Source: Actinomycetales bacterium (lineage in GTDB: Bacteria; Actinomycetota; Actinomycetes; S36-B12; UBA5976). From it: DNA of 64,000 bases. A program made the translations under genes and the position numbers. The stretch spans positions 506,162 to 570,161 of the forward strand of contig JAIXQF010000004.1 of assembly GCA_027484085.1 (NCBI GenBank), in the 5' to 3' direction. Position 1 is the stretch's first letter. Each line of letters begins with the position of its first letter. Shown here one piece after another: positions 43,027 to 51,754 of this stretch. The notes beneath the pieces were generated by a model. It ran no database searches. It had not been told where the DNA came from and saw only the letters and a list, made by a program, of their open reading frames with translations.

Positions 43027-43623
43027 GTGTACGCGATCGTTCGTGCTGGTGGCCGCCAGGAGAAAGTTGCCGTTGGCGACCTAATTAGCCTTGACCGCGT
43101 TCAAGCCAAGCCAGGCGAGACAGTGGTACTTCCAACTGTCTTGATCGTGGATGGCGACAAGGTCAACACCGACGCTAAGGGCGTCACCGTTACTGCTGAA
43201 GTTATCGACCACAACCGTGGACCAAAAATCGAAATTCTTCGTTACAAGAACAAGACTGGTTACCGTCGTCGTCAAGGACACCGTTCCGACTTAACTGATG
43301 TGCAAATCATTTCTATCGGTAGCGAGAAAATCGCTGCTGGTGACAAAGCAACTGCAAAGGCTAAGCCAGTAGTTGCCAAGAAGGCTGCTCCTGCAAAGGC
43401 TGTTGCCGCAAGCAAGCCGGCTGCTGCTGAAGCTGCACCTGTTGTAGAAGCAGATGAAAAGCCAGTAGCAAAGAAAGCTGCTGCTCCAGCTGCTAAGAAA
43501 GCTGCTCCTGCAAAGAAAGCAGTTTCTTCTGATTCCGATGCAAAGGCGACTAAAGCGCCTGCATCGGCTGCAAAGAAAGCTGCCCCAGCGAAAAAAGCTG
43601 CTCCAAAGAAGACAGAGAAGTAG
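43027..43623 (+). CDS. rplU: Ribosomal protein bL21 with long Ala/Lys-rich C-terminal extension
   Basis: Residues 1-102 are a normal bL21 core ([37 protein letters not shown]). A further 96 residues form a low-complexity tail of KKAAPAK-type repeats, like histone H1 or Hc1-type proteins. Typical bL21 is about 103 residues, so length is nearly doubled. The GTG start has AAGGAG upstream. Co-transcribed with rpmA, 9 bases away. Confidence 0.95.
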   Translation: MYAIVRAGGRQEKVAVGDLISLDRVQAKPGETVVLPTVLIVDGDKVNTDAKGVTVTAEVIDHNRGPKIEILRYKNKTGYRRRQGHRSDLTDVQIISIGSEKIAAGDKATAKAKPVVAKKAAPAKAVAASKPAAAEAAPVVEADEKPVAKKAAAPAAKKAAPAKKAVSSDSDAKATKAPASAAKKAAPAKKAAPKKTEK

Positions 43624-43632
43624 GTATAACTC

Positions 43633-43887
43633 ATGGCTCATAAAAAGGGTGCCTCCAGTACCAGAAACGGTCGCGATTCAAATGCACAGCGTTTGGGCGT
43701 AAAGCGTTTCGGTGGCCAGGTTGTTAACGCCGGAGAAATCATTGTTCGCCAGCGCGGAACACATTTTCACCCAGGTGAAAACGTTGGCCGTGGTGGAGAT
43801 GACACATTGTTCGCATTAGCTGCTGGCGCTGTTCAGTTCGGTAGCCGTCGCGGACGTCGTGTTATCAACATTGTCCCTGCGGAATAA
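43633..43887 (+). CDS. rpmA: Ribosomal protein bL27
   Basis: An 84-residue protein with the conserved N-terminus [16 protein letters not shown] and [21 protein letters not shown]. No Firmicutes-type cleavable extension. The stop codon lies in the loop of the hairpin GCGGAA-TAA-TTCCGC (43879-43893), and a separate intrinsic terminator follows. Confidence 0.97.
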   Translation: MAHKKGASSTRNGRDSNAQRLGVKRFGGQVVNAGEIIVRQRGTHFHPGENVGRGGDDTLFALAAGAVQFGSRRGRRVINIVPAE

Positions 43888-43910
43888 TTCCGCGGAATTT
43901 TTGTAGATTG

Positions 43911-43940
43911 GCGGGTCCGGTTCGGGCCCGCTTTTCTTTT
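43911..43940 (+). terminator. Intrinsic terminator after rpmA
   Basis: GCGGGTCC-GGTTC-GGGCCCGC, an 8-bp stem with one G-T pair, followed by TTTTCTTTT. It lies between rpmA and the ribosome site of obgE (GGAAAGGAG), so obgE may have read-through or its own promoter. Confidence 0.85.
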
Positions 43941-43954
43941 GGAAAGGAGAAGTA

Positions 43955-45454
43955 ATGACATCGTTTATCGATCAAGTAACTCTCCACGTCCAAGGCGGCA
44001 ACGGTGGGCACGGTTGCGCCTCGGTTCACCGCGAGAAATTCAAACCACTAGGTGGCCCAGACGGCGGTAACGGTGGTAACGGTGGCGACGTAGTTCTAGT
44101 CGTGGACCCTTCAGTAACTACGCTTCTAGATTTTCACCGCAGTCCACATCGCAGTGCAGGTAATGGCAAGCCAGGTCAAGGCGACCATCGCAATGGCGCA
44201 TATGGCGAGCACCTTGAATTAGCAGTTCCAGAAGGAACGGTTGTTTCGCTTTCTGACGGCACCGTTCTAACTGACATGCTCGGCGTTGGGACCCGTTTCG
44301 TAGTTGCCTCAGGCGGCCGTGGTGGTCTTGGTAACGCAGCTCTTGCTTCCACAAAACGAAAAGCACCTGGCTTTGCGTTGTTGGGTGAAAAGGGTGTTAC
44401 GCGCGATGTAATCCTTGAGCTTAAAACTGTTGCTGATGTTGGTTTAGTTGGCTACCCAAGTGCAGGCAAGTCATCTTTGATTGCAGCCATGTCTGCAGCA
44501 AGACCAAAAATTGCCGACTACCCGTTCACCACATTAGAGCCGAATCTAGGTGTGGTTCGTTCCGGCGAAATGATTTTCACCATGGCAGATGTGCCTGGAC
44601 TGATTCCAGGTGCAAGTGAAGGCAAAGGCCTTGGGCTGGAATTCCTTCGCCACATTGAGCGCTGTGCCGCAATTGTGCATGTCTTGGACTGTGCGACTCT
44701 AGAACCTAATCGTGATCCGCTTACCGATCTAGATGTAATTGAAAATGAATTGCGTCAATACGGCGGGCTAGAAGATCGTCCACGCGTTGTCGTACTTAAC
44801 AAGATTGATATTCCAGAAGGTCGCGAGCTAGCGGAATTTGTTCTGCCCGATCTTCACGAACGCGGTTATCAGACATTCTTAGTTTCGGCTGTCAGCCATG
44901 AAGGACTTCGCGAACTTGGTTTTGCATTGGCTGAAATTGTTAAGGCTTCTCGTGCTGAAGCAATCTTTGCTGCCGAAAATCGCCCAAGAGTTATCGTCAC
45001 ACCAAAATCAGTTGATGACTCTGGCTTTACTGTCACGGCAGAGAAGTCAGGTGCCGAGACAATTCGTTATCGAGTTGTTGGTGAGCGTCCAGAGCGCTGG
45101 ATTCATCAAACAGACTTTGCAAATGATGAAGCGGTTGGCTACTTGGCAGATCGCCTGGCCAGAGCGGGCATTGAATTGGAACTAGCCAAAGCTGGGGCAG
45201 TAGCTGGCGATGAAGTTGTAATTGGTGAAGGTCCGAGCGCCGTCGTATTCGATTGGGCTCCGACTGCTGGCGACTTGCATCAAGGGCCACGTGGTACCGA
45301 TCAGCGCCTTTATGACAAGCGCCGACTTAGCGCGGATGAACGTCTTGCAATCCACAGAATTCGCCAGTACGGAACTGGTGAACCTGAGGAAGTTATCGAT
45401 CCGCTGATCATCGAGGACTTTGAAGAAGAAATTGATTCCGAAGACTTGAATTAA
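43955..45454 (+). CDS. obgE: GTPase Obg/CgtA
   Basis: A 499-residue ribosome-assembly GTPase. The glycine-rich Obg fold is residues 1-158 ([31 protein letters not shown]), the G domain has G1 [10 protein letters not shown]3 DVPGLI and NKID, and a C-terminal OCT domain (about 345-425) is followed by an acidic tail. ATG 43955 has AAAGGAG. Standard backbone gene. Confidence 0.96.
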   Translation: MTSFIDQVTLHVQGGNGGHGCASVHREKFKPLGGPDGGNGGNGGDVVLVVDPSVTTLLDFHRSPHRSAGNGKPGQGDHRNGAYGEHLELAVPEGTVVSLSDGTVLTDMLGVGTRFVVASGGRGGLGNAALASTKRKAPGFALLGEKGVTRDVILELKTVADVGLVGYPSAGKSSLIAAMSAARPKIADYPFTTLEPNLGVVRSGEMIFTMADVPGLIPGASEGKGLGLEFLRHIERCAAIVHVLDCATLEPNRDPLTDLDVIENELRQYGGLEDRPRVVVLNKIDIPEGRELAEFVLPDLHERGYQTFLVSAVSHEGLRELGFALAEIVKASRAEAIFAAENRPRVIVTPKSVDDSGFTVTAEKSGAETIRYRVVGERPERWIHQTDFANDEAVGYLADRLARAGIELELAKAGAVAGDEVVIGEGPSAVVFDWAPTAGDLHQGPRGTDQRLYDKRRLSADERLAIHRIRQYGTGEPEEVIDPLIIEDFEEEIDSEDLN

Positions 45455-45476
45455 TTTTTCTATCAGTAACTAAGAA

Positions 45477-46598
45477 CTAACCAGGCAGTTGCCACTGCGG
45501 TGTAATTTGCTTTCCACCGAGCGCTAATTCTGCCGTAATCTTTCCAATAGTCGGAACAAATTTGAATCCATGACCCGAACACGGAGAACAAACTGTAATC
45601 GGCCCACGACGATCCAGAATGAAATCTTCCTCTGGGGTGTTTGTAAACAAACAAGTTGTTGCCGTTGCTGAATCTAAGTCCAAGCCAGGAAACCAGTGTG
45701 AGACGTATTGCTTCATTTCTTCTAAGTGCTTCTGACTAATTTCAAAATCCCGGTTATCTGGATCTATGGCAGTGCGATCACTCCAGGTCCCGACCTTAAA
45801 GCCTTCACCAGGCGTATAGAGGCCGTAAGCACTTGCCTCGAGCGGAGATCCGCCTCGACCATTTGCACCATGATGTAAGAAACTTGGCCAAAGTGATTCG
45901 GATTCCAGGCCAGCAATTGGCTGAAAGTGCGCCGGTTGGCCGGCGTCAACAATTAATTTTGGAAGTTCAATGATGTGTCCAACAAGCTTTTCAACCCAAC
46001 CACCAGCGGCAACAACTAAAGACGGTGTTCGCCAAGTCTTCGTTGCCGTTTCGACGATGGCATGATCGCCGTCAAGATGAATGGAAAGTACTGGGGTGTT
46101 TAGATGAACATTCCCACCTAGTTCTTGCGTCCTTCGAATCAAAGTGGATACGGTTTTGTCTGCAAAGCAGCGCCCGCCATCGGGACTGTATATAACGTGA
46201 TCTTCAAAATTCATTCCAGGCCAGCGATCATGTGCTTCGGCAGCATTCATGCGCTCATAACTGCGATCGTGGCGATCTAGGCTAATTGCAATCTCGTCAA
46301 TTGCCTCTTTGTAACCATGATCAAGTTGGCCATTTTGTTCGAGTAGGTGTTCACCTGAATCTGATTCCAGTTCTCGCCAATCGGGTAGTGCTCGAGCTGC
46401 CAAATCTGTGTAAAGGGGAGCGCGGTATGAAAGGCGAAAAATTCGTGAGCCACCGTGCGAGCTGCCTTTGTTGTGAGCGACACCAAACTGTTCAATTAGC
46501 GCCACATCTTTACCCTGAAGGGCGAGCTGCCATGCGGTAGCGCTACCCATTGCACCGGCACCGATTACAACGTGATCAATGTGCTCCAAGGTAAACAC
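45477..46598 (-). CDS. Monomeric sarcosine oxidase / N-methyl amino acid oxidase family
   Basis: A 373-residue FAD oxidase. The dinucleotide-binding motif VVIGAGAMGSATAWQLA is at the N-terminus. C316 in TTCLFTNTPEEDF matches the covalent-flavin cysteine of monomeric sarcosine oxidase (C315), and GHGFKFVPTIGK is the C-terminal FAD/substrate motif. Expected reaction: N-methyl amino acid + O2 to amino acid, formaldehyde and H2O2; N-methyltryptophan or pipecolate-like substrates are alternatives. The start is GTG 46598. It lies against the direction of obgE and nadD, where proB and proA sit in many relatives. Confidence 0.88.
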   Translation of the reverse strand: MFTLEHIDHVVIGAGAMGSATAWQLALQGKDVALIEQFGVAHNKGSSHGGSRIFRLSYRAPLYTDLAARALPDWRELESDSGEHLLEQNGQLDHGYKEAIDEIAISLDRHDRSYERMNAAEAHDRWPGMNFEDHVIYSPDGGRCFADKTVSTLIRRTQELGGNVHLNTPVLSIHLDGDHAIVETATKTWRTPSLVVAAGGWVEKLVGHIIELPKLIVDAGQPAHFQPIAGLESESLWPSFLHHGANGRGGSPLEASAYGLYTPGEGFKVGTWSDRTAIDPDNRDFEISQKHLEEMKQYVSHWFPGLDLDSATATTCLFTNTPEEDFILDRRGPITVCSPCSGHGFKFVPTIGKITAELALGGKQITPQWQLPG

Positions 46599-46649
46599 CC
46601 CTCTGATTCGGCGATTAGCACCACACTAGTTGCAAGTATTCTTAGGAGC

Positions 46650-47216
46650 ATGAAGGTTGGCATATTGGGCGGGACTTTTGACCCAATACATATCGGACAT
46701 TTGATTGCTGCCAGCTCGGTATATGAAGCCCTGAACCTAGACTCCATAGTTTTCATACCTGCAGGTGATCCTTGGCAAAAGCGGGATCGCGAACTAAGTA
46801 GCGGTAGAGATCGTTTTGAAATGGTCAAGTTGGCGACGAGTGATGATGATCGCTTTGAGGCGAGTGACATTGAGATCTCCAGGAGCGGACCAACTTACGC
46901 CATTGATACTGTGCGCGAATGGAAGCGATTGAATCCATCCGATGAGTTGTATTGGATCGTTGGCTCTGATGCCTTGAGTGGAATTCCAAGCTGGCACGAA
47001 TGGGAAGCTTTTGTTAGCGAAGTCACCGTAGTTGCCGTTAATCGAATTGGGCAAACCGCCTCAGTGCCATTTGATGTGGTTTCAGTAGAAATGCCAGAAG
47101 TGCGAATTTCTGCAACTGAACTGCGAGATAGATTCACAAACAAACTGGACACTAAATACTTGGTTCCGCAAAAAGTGAGTGAATACATTTCAGATCAAGG
47201 CTTGTATCAAGCGTGA
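46650..47216 (+). CDS. nadD: Nicotinate-nucleotide adenylyltransferase
   Basis: A 188-residue enzyme of NAD synthesis. GGTFDPIHIGHL is the nucleotidyltransferase HxGH loop and ISATELRDRF is the second motif. ATG 46650 has TAGGAG 5 bases upstream; the longer open frame is discarded. It overlaps the following LCP gene by 4 bp. Confidence 0.95.
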   Translation: MKVGILGGTFDPIHIGHLIAASSVYEALNLDSIVFIPAGDPWQKRDRELSSGRDRFEMVKLATSDDDRFEASDIEISRSGPTYAIDTVREWKRLNPSDELYWIVGSDALSGIPSWHEWEAFVSEVTVVAVNRIGQTASVPFDVVSVEMPEVRISATELRDRFTNKLDTKYLVPQKVSEYISDQGLYQA

Positions 47217-48004
47217 ACCGAATCCCGCCTTTCCTAAAGTGGTTAATCAGTTCGATCCTGGGCATTGCTTTGTTAACCGGAATCTTTGTAGTTCGAGGCG
47301 ATGGGCAAGCCGTACCGCTGCCCGCCGAGATAACTGCAAGTCCGACTGCAAGTCCAACCGCAGACCCAGCAACCGACATAAACAACTTGATGATTGCCTT
47401 GGTTGACTCAAAGCAAAAAATCGTGTCCATCACAGTACTTCGGCAATCAGTTGACGGCACCAAACTCGCAATTGTGAACATTGACCCAGCCACATTGATA
47501 GTTCCGCCAGGACAAGGATTTGTCCCCATAAGTGAAGCGGGATTGCAAGGCTCATTCGATGGCGTTGACCAAGCGATTTCTGGTGCTCTTGGAATTCCAA
47601 TTGATGGGTCAATCTACTTTCCCCGTCTGGCATTGGCAGGTCTTGTTGATGGTGTTGGCGGTGTAACAGTTAACTCGGAAAACCTCTACCGGGTAAGCGA
47701 AGCAGGGGAGCCGGCTCAATACGTGCGTTATGGAAGTTCACTGTTAACCGGTGGACAGGCAGCTGGATACGCAATGGTGAAATCAAAATTCGAAACCACA
47801 GATCAATTTATGAAACGGACAAATCAAATTTTGCGAGCCGTGCTTGAAAATCAGCAAGGTGATCAAGCACGGGTTCAGGAAGTGCTCTCTGCATTAGGTT
47901 CGTTGGCGCAATCAAATGTTCCAACCCAAAACATCGCGCGACTAATCGTTGAACTGCGCGCAGCCAATGCGTGGTCAAGTGCCAGTATTTCGCGCGCACC
48001 CTAG
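47213..48004 (+). CDS. Divergent LCP (LytR-CpsA-Psr) family protein
   Basis: A 263-residue protein with one N-terminal membrane helix (residues 9-27), a Pro/Thr/Ala-rich spacer, and an extracytoplasmic LCP-like domain (VDGVGGVTVNSENLY, LTGGQAAGYAMVKSK, RTNQILRAVL). The usual IPRDT is replaced by IDPATLIVPPG and the YVRTR segment by MVKSKF, so several phosphate-binding arginines are missing. LCP proteins attach polymers to peptidoglycan; this one may be inactive or altered. GTG 47213 overlaps the nadD stop. A gene of this kind between nadD and rsfS is common in actinobacteria. Confidence 0.75.
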   Translation: MNRIPPFLKWLISSILGIALLTGIFVVRGDGQAVPLPAEITASPTASPTADPATDINNLMIALVDSKQKIVSITVLRQSVDGTKLAIVNIDPATLIVPPGQGFVPISEAGLQGSFDGVDQAISGALGIPIDGSIYFPRLALAGLVDGVGGVTVNSENLYRVSEAGEPAQYVRYGSSLLTGGQAAGYAMVKSKFETTDQFMKRTNQILRAVLENQQGDQARVQEVLSALGSLAQSNVPTQNIARLIVELRAANAWSSASISRAP

Positions 48005-48038
48005 TAATTAAGTAGTCTTAGAGTCTCGATGAGAAAGT

Positions 48039-48407
48039 GTGGAGTTTGTGGCTGCATCTGAACATGCCCTGAAGATTGCAAAAATTGCGGCGCAAGCGGC
48101 TTATGACAAAAAAGCAGAGAACATTGTCTTGCTTGATGTGAGCGAACACTTGGTAATTACCGACATCTTCTTAATTGCATCAGCCGACAACGAACGCCAA
48201 GTGGGCGCCATCGTCGATGCGATTGAAGCCGCGCTGGATGCAATTGACGTTGATCCGATTCGCCGCGAAGGCAACCGCGAAGGGCGCTGGGTGCTATTGG
48301 ATTACTTCGACATTGTGGTTCATGTGCAACAAGACGAAGAACGAAGCCTTTATGACCTCGAACGCCTATGGAGCGATTGTCCGCACATTCCCGTGGAATT
48401 GGTATGA
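48039..48407 (+). CDS. rsfS: Ribosomal silencing factor RsfS
   Basis: A 122-residue DUF143/Iojap protein that binds bL14/uL14 and blocks subunit joining. ENIVLLDVSEHLVITDIFLIASADNERQV and WVLLDYFDIVVHVQ are the conserved blocks. The start is GTG 48039 with GAGAAAG upstream, or GTG 48048 with GGAG very close. The stop overlaps the next gene (ATGA). Confidence 0.93.
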   Translation: MEFVAASEHALKIAKIAAQAAYDKKAENIVLLDVSEHLVITDIFLIASADNERQVGAIVDAIEAALDAIDVDPIRREGNREGRWVLLDYFDIVVHVQQDEERSLYDLERLWSDCPHIPVELV

Positions 48408-49063
48408 GCGCTCGTCGCTTAGTTCTGTGGCGTCACGGGCAAACGGTTTGGAATGCCGAAAGCCGTCATCAGGGACAAACCGATATTCCGCTTAATGAAG
48501 TTGGCATCGAGCAAGCTCGCCATGCTGCGCAAACTTTGTTAGCAATGAAGCCGACTCACGTGATTGCAAGCGATCTGTCTCGAGCGCTTGAAACAGGTCG
48601 AACACTGTCAGACCTTGCCGGAATTGGCCTAACGGTTGATGCACGCTTAAGAGAAACCTATGCTGCCGAATGGCAAGGCATGACTCGTGATGAAATCATC
48701 GCTAAGTACCCAGAAGATTATGCGGCTTGGGGTGGTGACTCGGAGATTAGACCTGGCGGCGGAGAAACCAGATGGGAAGTTTCCGAACGTGTAATTGAAG
48801 CGATTGAAAGCGCGTTAGTCGACATTCCAGCTGGTGGCACTTTAGTTGTTGCTTCGCATGGTGGCGCGTTGCGATCTGCACTTGGGCGGCTTTTGGGGTT
48901 AGCCCCCGAACAGTGGACGATACTTGGCGTTCTTGCCAATGCACAATGGTCGGTGCTATCTGAACTAGATGAGAATCAGCCAAAGTTGCCAGAGTTGAAG
49001 TGGCGATTACAGGAATACAACGCCGGATCGTTGCCAGAGCCTGCAATTGGTGATGACAAGTAA
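48404..49063 (+). CDS. Histidine phosphatase (phosphoglycerate-mutase-like)
   Basis: A 219-residue enzyme with the LWRHGQTVWN phosphohistidine motif and SHGGALRSALG near residue 150. The gene after rsfS in M. tuberculosis is GpgP (glucosyl-3-phosphoglycerate phosphatase), and the same function is a fair guess here, but the family includes cobalamin and sugar phosphatases. ATG 48404 overlaps rsfS by 4 bp. tRNA-Ala follows after 24 bases. Confidence 0.88.
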   Translation: MSARRLVLWRHGQTVWNAESRHQGQTDIPLNEVGIEQARHAAQTLLAMKPTHVIASDLSRALETGRTLSDLAGIGLTVDARLRETYAAEWQGMTRDEIIAKYPEDYAAWGGDSEIRPGGGETRWEVSERVIEAIESALVDIPAGGTLVVASHGGALRSALGRLLGLAPEQWTILGVLANAQWSVLSELDENQPKLPELKWRLQEYNAGSLPEPAIGDDK

Positions 49064-49087
49064 CGTCCACTAACATTGACAAGGTTC

Positions 49088-49257
<170 letters not shown>

Positions 49258-49258
<1 letters not shown>

Positions 49259-49296
49259 CAAAACATGAGACACCTTCGGGTGTCTTTTGTTTTGTT
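49258..49296 (+). terminator. Second terminator after the tRNA-Ala end copy
   Basis: GACACC-TTCG-GGTGTC with the stable TTCG loop is flanked by outer ACAAAAC/GTTTTGT pairing and T-rich sequence. It follows the copied tRNA end exactly as the first terminator follows the true end, but with a different stem sequence. Confidence 0.85.
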
Positions 49297-49327
49297 AAGT
49301 AAGCCCATTGGATTCGGGAGAAACGCC

Positions 49328-49454
49328 TGCAAAAACTTCTGAGGAAAAACTACGGAGGGAGCGTCGGTCCCCAGATTTCATGCTGATCCACAGGATCTGC
49401 ATACTGAAATTGGGGACGCGAGCGGAGCGTTTTAACGAAGAAGGTTTTTGCAGA
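49328..49454. other. Long imperfect hairpin in the 317-base gap before the racemase-like gene
   Basis: Arms CTGCAAAAACTTCT (49328-49341) and AGAAGGTTTTTGCAG (49440-49454) pair with one bulge. Inside, GTCCCCAGATTTCA (about 49368-49381) pairs with TGAAATTGGGGAC, and GATCC/GGATC forms the tip. The stretch 49164-49480 holds no credible gene; apart from this structure it contains the two terminators and the tRNA-end copy. It could be a palindromic element or a structured RNA on either strand. Confidence 0.75.
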
Positions 49455-49480
49455 AGCGCATGTACGCATCCGGTAGCTTT

Positions 49481-50530
49481 CTACCAGATGTCACCCAAGG
49501 TGTAACCCGTCTGGAATGGATCGGTTGGATCGATTTCCCAAGTAGCGGTTCCTGTAACCCAGGCACTGCCTCTGATGGTTGGCACCACTGCATCGTATGG
49601 ACCGATTTTGGTTGGATCGTTCACTTGGCCGTAGAACTTGGTGCCAAGAAAACTCATGTGCGAAAACTCTTCACCGATTGCCAGTTGTCCTCGAGTGTAA
49701 AGTCCTGACATTCGAGCTGACGTGCCAGTTCCGCAAGGGGATCGGTCCAGCATGCCTTTCCAAGTTTCTGGATCCGCGGTTAAGTTGTCCCCAGTTAGCA
49801 CTGCGGAGTTACGCGCTTGCTTTCCAGGTTCGCGATCTCCGTTGTGCAAGATTACGATGCCAACTTTGTTAATGCTCGGATTCTCTGGATGCTCAAACTG
49901 CAGTTGTTCGTTAACTGCATATTTGATTGCTGCACCAGCGCGGGTTATCGCTTTGGCATTTTCTGGTTTGATTTCAAGACCTACGTTGGCAATGTTGGTT
50001 TGGGCGAAGAACTGGCCACCGAAAACTAAATCAACTGGAATCGGTCCATACTCTGGGACGTCAACAATCTTGTCGATGTAAACCGTAAAGGCAGGGACAT
50101 TTCGAATTGAAACATCGAGTACTTTGCCGTCCTGGCAACGCGCAAGTACGGAAATAGTTCCAACGGCCGTATCGATGGTCACTGTTGTTTCTGGTTCGTG
50201 CATTTTTACAATGCCTTTTTCCAGGACTGCAGTGACCGCACACATCGTGTTACTGCCGGACATTGCAGTAAAGCCACCTTGCTCCAGAACAATGATTCCA
50301 AAATCCGACTCGGCGTTTACCGGTGGCAAGATGAATACGCCACAAAGCGCTGGATAGCCACGAGGCTCATGCAAGATGGCATGCCGGAACCAATCTAAAT
50401 TGGCTTCGCAGTAGTCAAACCGCTCTTTCATGGTCTCGCCCTTAACCAGGTGAGCCATGTTGGTGATTACTCGGCCGCCTTCGCCTTCAGCGTGGGCTTC
50501 GATGGTTTCGATAATCAGTTTTTCAGCCAT
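49481..50530 (-). CDS. Proline racemase superfamily protein (Ser/Cys type; hydroxyproline epimerase or dehydratase candidate)
   Basis: A 349-residue member of the proline racemase / 4-hydroxyproline epimerase / trans-3-hydroxyproline dehydratase family. The second catalytic cysteine is present (C266 in DRSPCGTGTSA), but the first (MCGH in racemases) is Ser91 in AMSGSNT. Members with a changed first residue are usually dehydratases or show mixed activity, so a 3-hydroxy- or 4-hydroxyproline-like substrate is likely but unproven. It is the last gene of a four-gene minus-strand unit, 2 bases after the DapA-like gene, which would fit deamination of pyrroline-hydroxycarboxylate. Confidence 0.8.
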   Translation of the reverse strand: MAEKLIIETIEAHAEGEGGRVITNMAHLVKGETMKERFDYCEANLDWFRHAILHEPRGYPALCGVFILPPVNAESDFGIIVLEQGGFTAMSGSNTMCAVTAVLEKGIVKMHEPETTVTIDTAVGTISVLARCQDGKVLDVSIRNVPAFTVYIDKIVDVPEYGPIPVDLVFGGQFFAQTNIANVGLEIKPENAKAITRAGAAIKYAVNEQLQFEHPENPSINKVGIVILHNGDREPGKQARNSAVLTGDNLTADPETWKGMLDRSPCGTGTSARMSGLYTRGQLAIGEEFSHMSFLGTKFYGQVNDPTKIGPYDAVVPTIRGSAWVTGTATWEIDPTDPFQTGYTLGDIW

Positions 50531-50532
50531 AG

Positions 50533-51429
50533 CTAAACCGTCTTAACTCCTGCTGCGTTAAGCAGTTTCGCAAAGTGCGCTTTTTGCTCGCTGGACAGTG
50601 CTAACCCTGGCGCTCGCACTGGACCAACTGGCGCGCCAATTAATTCACAACCAGCCTTAATGCCTGCGTAGTAGTTCACTGACTCTAAGAAATCGCAAAT
50701 TGGCCAAATCTTTTTCCAAAGCTCTCTACCTGCCGACAAATCATTATCAACAGCAAGTGCGTTGTACAGAGCCACTGCTAATTCAGGAATCACGGTCGCA
50801 GTTCCCCAAACTGAGGCTTCCGCGCCACTGGCAAGGCCAAAGAAGGTCAAAGTATCCCAACCATTGAATGCCTTGATTTTGTCTGAGCGGTTAGCAAGCA
50901 GATCCGCCATGGTCACTGCATCGCCTGAGGTGTCCTTTAGGTATTTCACTCCTGGAATTTCGCCAAGTTGGGCAATCTGTTCAGCATTCAGAGTTACGCC
51001 AGTTGAACTTGGAATGTTGTAATACATAACCGGAATTGAAATAGATTCAGCAACTGAACGCATAAATACTTGAAGTTCTTCGAAGTTGGGCGCTGCGTAA
51101 AACGGCGGCAACAGCATGACGCCCGTGGATCCTGACTTTTCAGCATGTTGCGCTAATGAAATGGCCTCTTTAGTTGATGTGGAACCAACGCCTGCAAATA
51201 CATGACAACGACCCGCAGCTGCCTCGTTTACAACTTCAAAGACTCGACGGTATTCCTGTGGGGTCAATGTCATGAATTCACCTGTGGTCCCGGTGGGAAC
51301 AACGCCATGGATTCCAGCATCAACCAAGCGATTTATTTGGGCGTGCATCGCTGGTTCATCTAGCGCGCTGCCATCTGCAGTAAATGGTGTCGTGATTGCA
51401 GCAAGGATTCCACGAATTTCAGCGGCCAT
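50533..51429 (-). CDS. DapA-family aldolase/deaminase (not the lysine-pathway enzyme by context)
   Basis: A 298-residue TIM-barrel lyase of the dihydrodipicolinate synthase / N-acetylneuraminate lyase family. PTGTTGEF, YYNIPSSTG (Tyr) and KYLKDTSGD (Schiff-base Lys) are the active-site motifs. Its partner genes are catabolic, so a role such as pyrroline-4-hydroxy-2-carboxylate deaminase or a 2-keto acid aldolase is more likely than lysine synthesis. It lies 25 bases after the EthD gene and 2 bases before the racemase-like gene. Confidence 0.82.
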   Translation of the reverse strand: MAAEIRGILAAITTPFTADGSALDEPAMHAQINRLVDAGIHGVVPTGTTGEFMTLTPQEYRRVFEVVNEAAAGRCHVFAGVGSTSTKEAISLAQHAEKSGSTGVMLLPPFYAAPNFEELQVFMRSVAESISIPVMYYNIPSSTGVTLNAEQIAQLGEIPGVKYLKDTSGDAVTMADLLANRSDKIKAFNGWDTLTFFGLASGAEASVWGTATVIPELAVALYNALAVDNDLSAGRELWKKIWPICDFLESVNYYAGIKAGCELIGAPVGPVRAPGLALSSEQKAHFAKLLNAAGVKTV

Positions 51430-51454
51430 GATGTATCTCTCTATCTACTAACTA

Positions 51455-51754
51455 CTAAAGGATTTCGTTTTCAGTTACAAACATGCGTTCGCGAGCTGAA
51501 AGGTGAGCGAGGGAGTCCGCTGCGACAGCTTTTCCTGTTTCTGTGGCGTAAGCCGCTTCAAAGTCTTCTTTGGAATCAAACCAAAGTTCAGAAACGCCAT
51601 CGTAGGCACTTCCATCGTCAGCAAGGTTGAAAATAATTTTTCTCACACCCGGCAGTTGTGCTGCCTTGCCTGAGTGATCAACTAACCACCATTGCTTAAA
51701 GTCTTCGTGACTCATGTTCTCGCCACGCTTTAACAAAATGATTGCCTTAAACAT
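51455..51754 (-). CDS. EthD-domain protein
   Basis: A 99-residue dimeric alpha/beta-barrel (ferredoxin-like) protein. FKAIILLKRGENMSHEDFKQWWLVDHSG is the EthD start, and ELWFDSKEDFEAAYAT is the second conserved segment. EthD-like proteins include decarboxylases and isomerases of small carbon compounds and helpers of P450 ether cleavage. The ATG directly abuts the stop of the DUF1185 gene with no gap, so they are coupled. Substrate unknown. Confidence 0.8.
   Translation of the reverse strand: MFKAIILLKRGENMSHEDFKQWWLVDHSGKAAQLPGVRKIIFNLADDGSAYDGVSELWFDSKEDFEAAYATETGKAVAADSLAHLSARERMFVTENEIL

Noticed and set aside
43291-43641. Cys/Ser/Phe-rich minus-strand ORFs opposite rplU
   Set aside because: They are reverse-strand shadows of the Ala/Lys repeat tail.
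49308-49505. 65-residue ORF in the gap after tRNA-Ala
   Set aside because: It follows the hairpin arms, lacks a ribosome site and has no protein-like composition.
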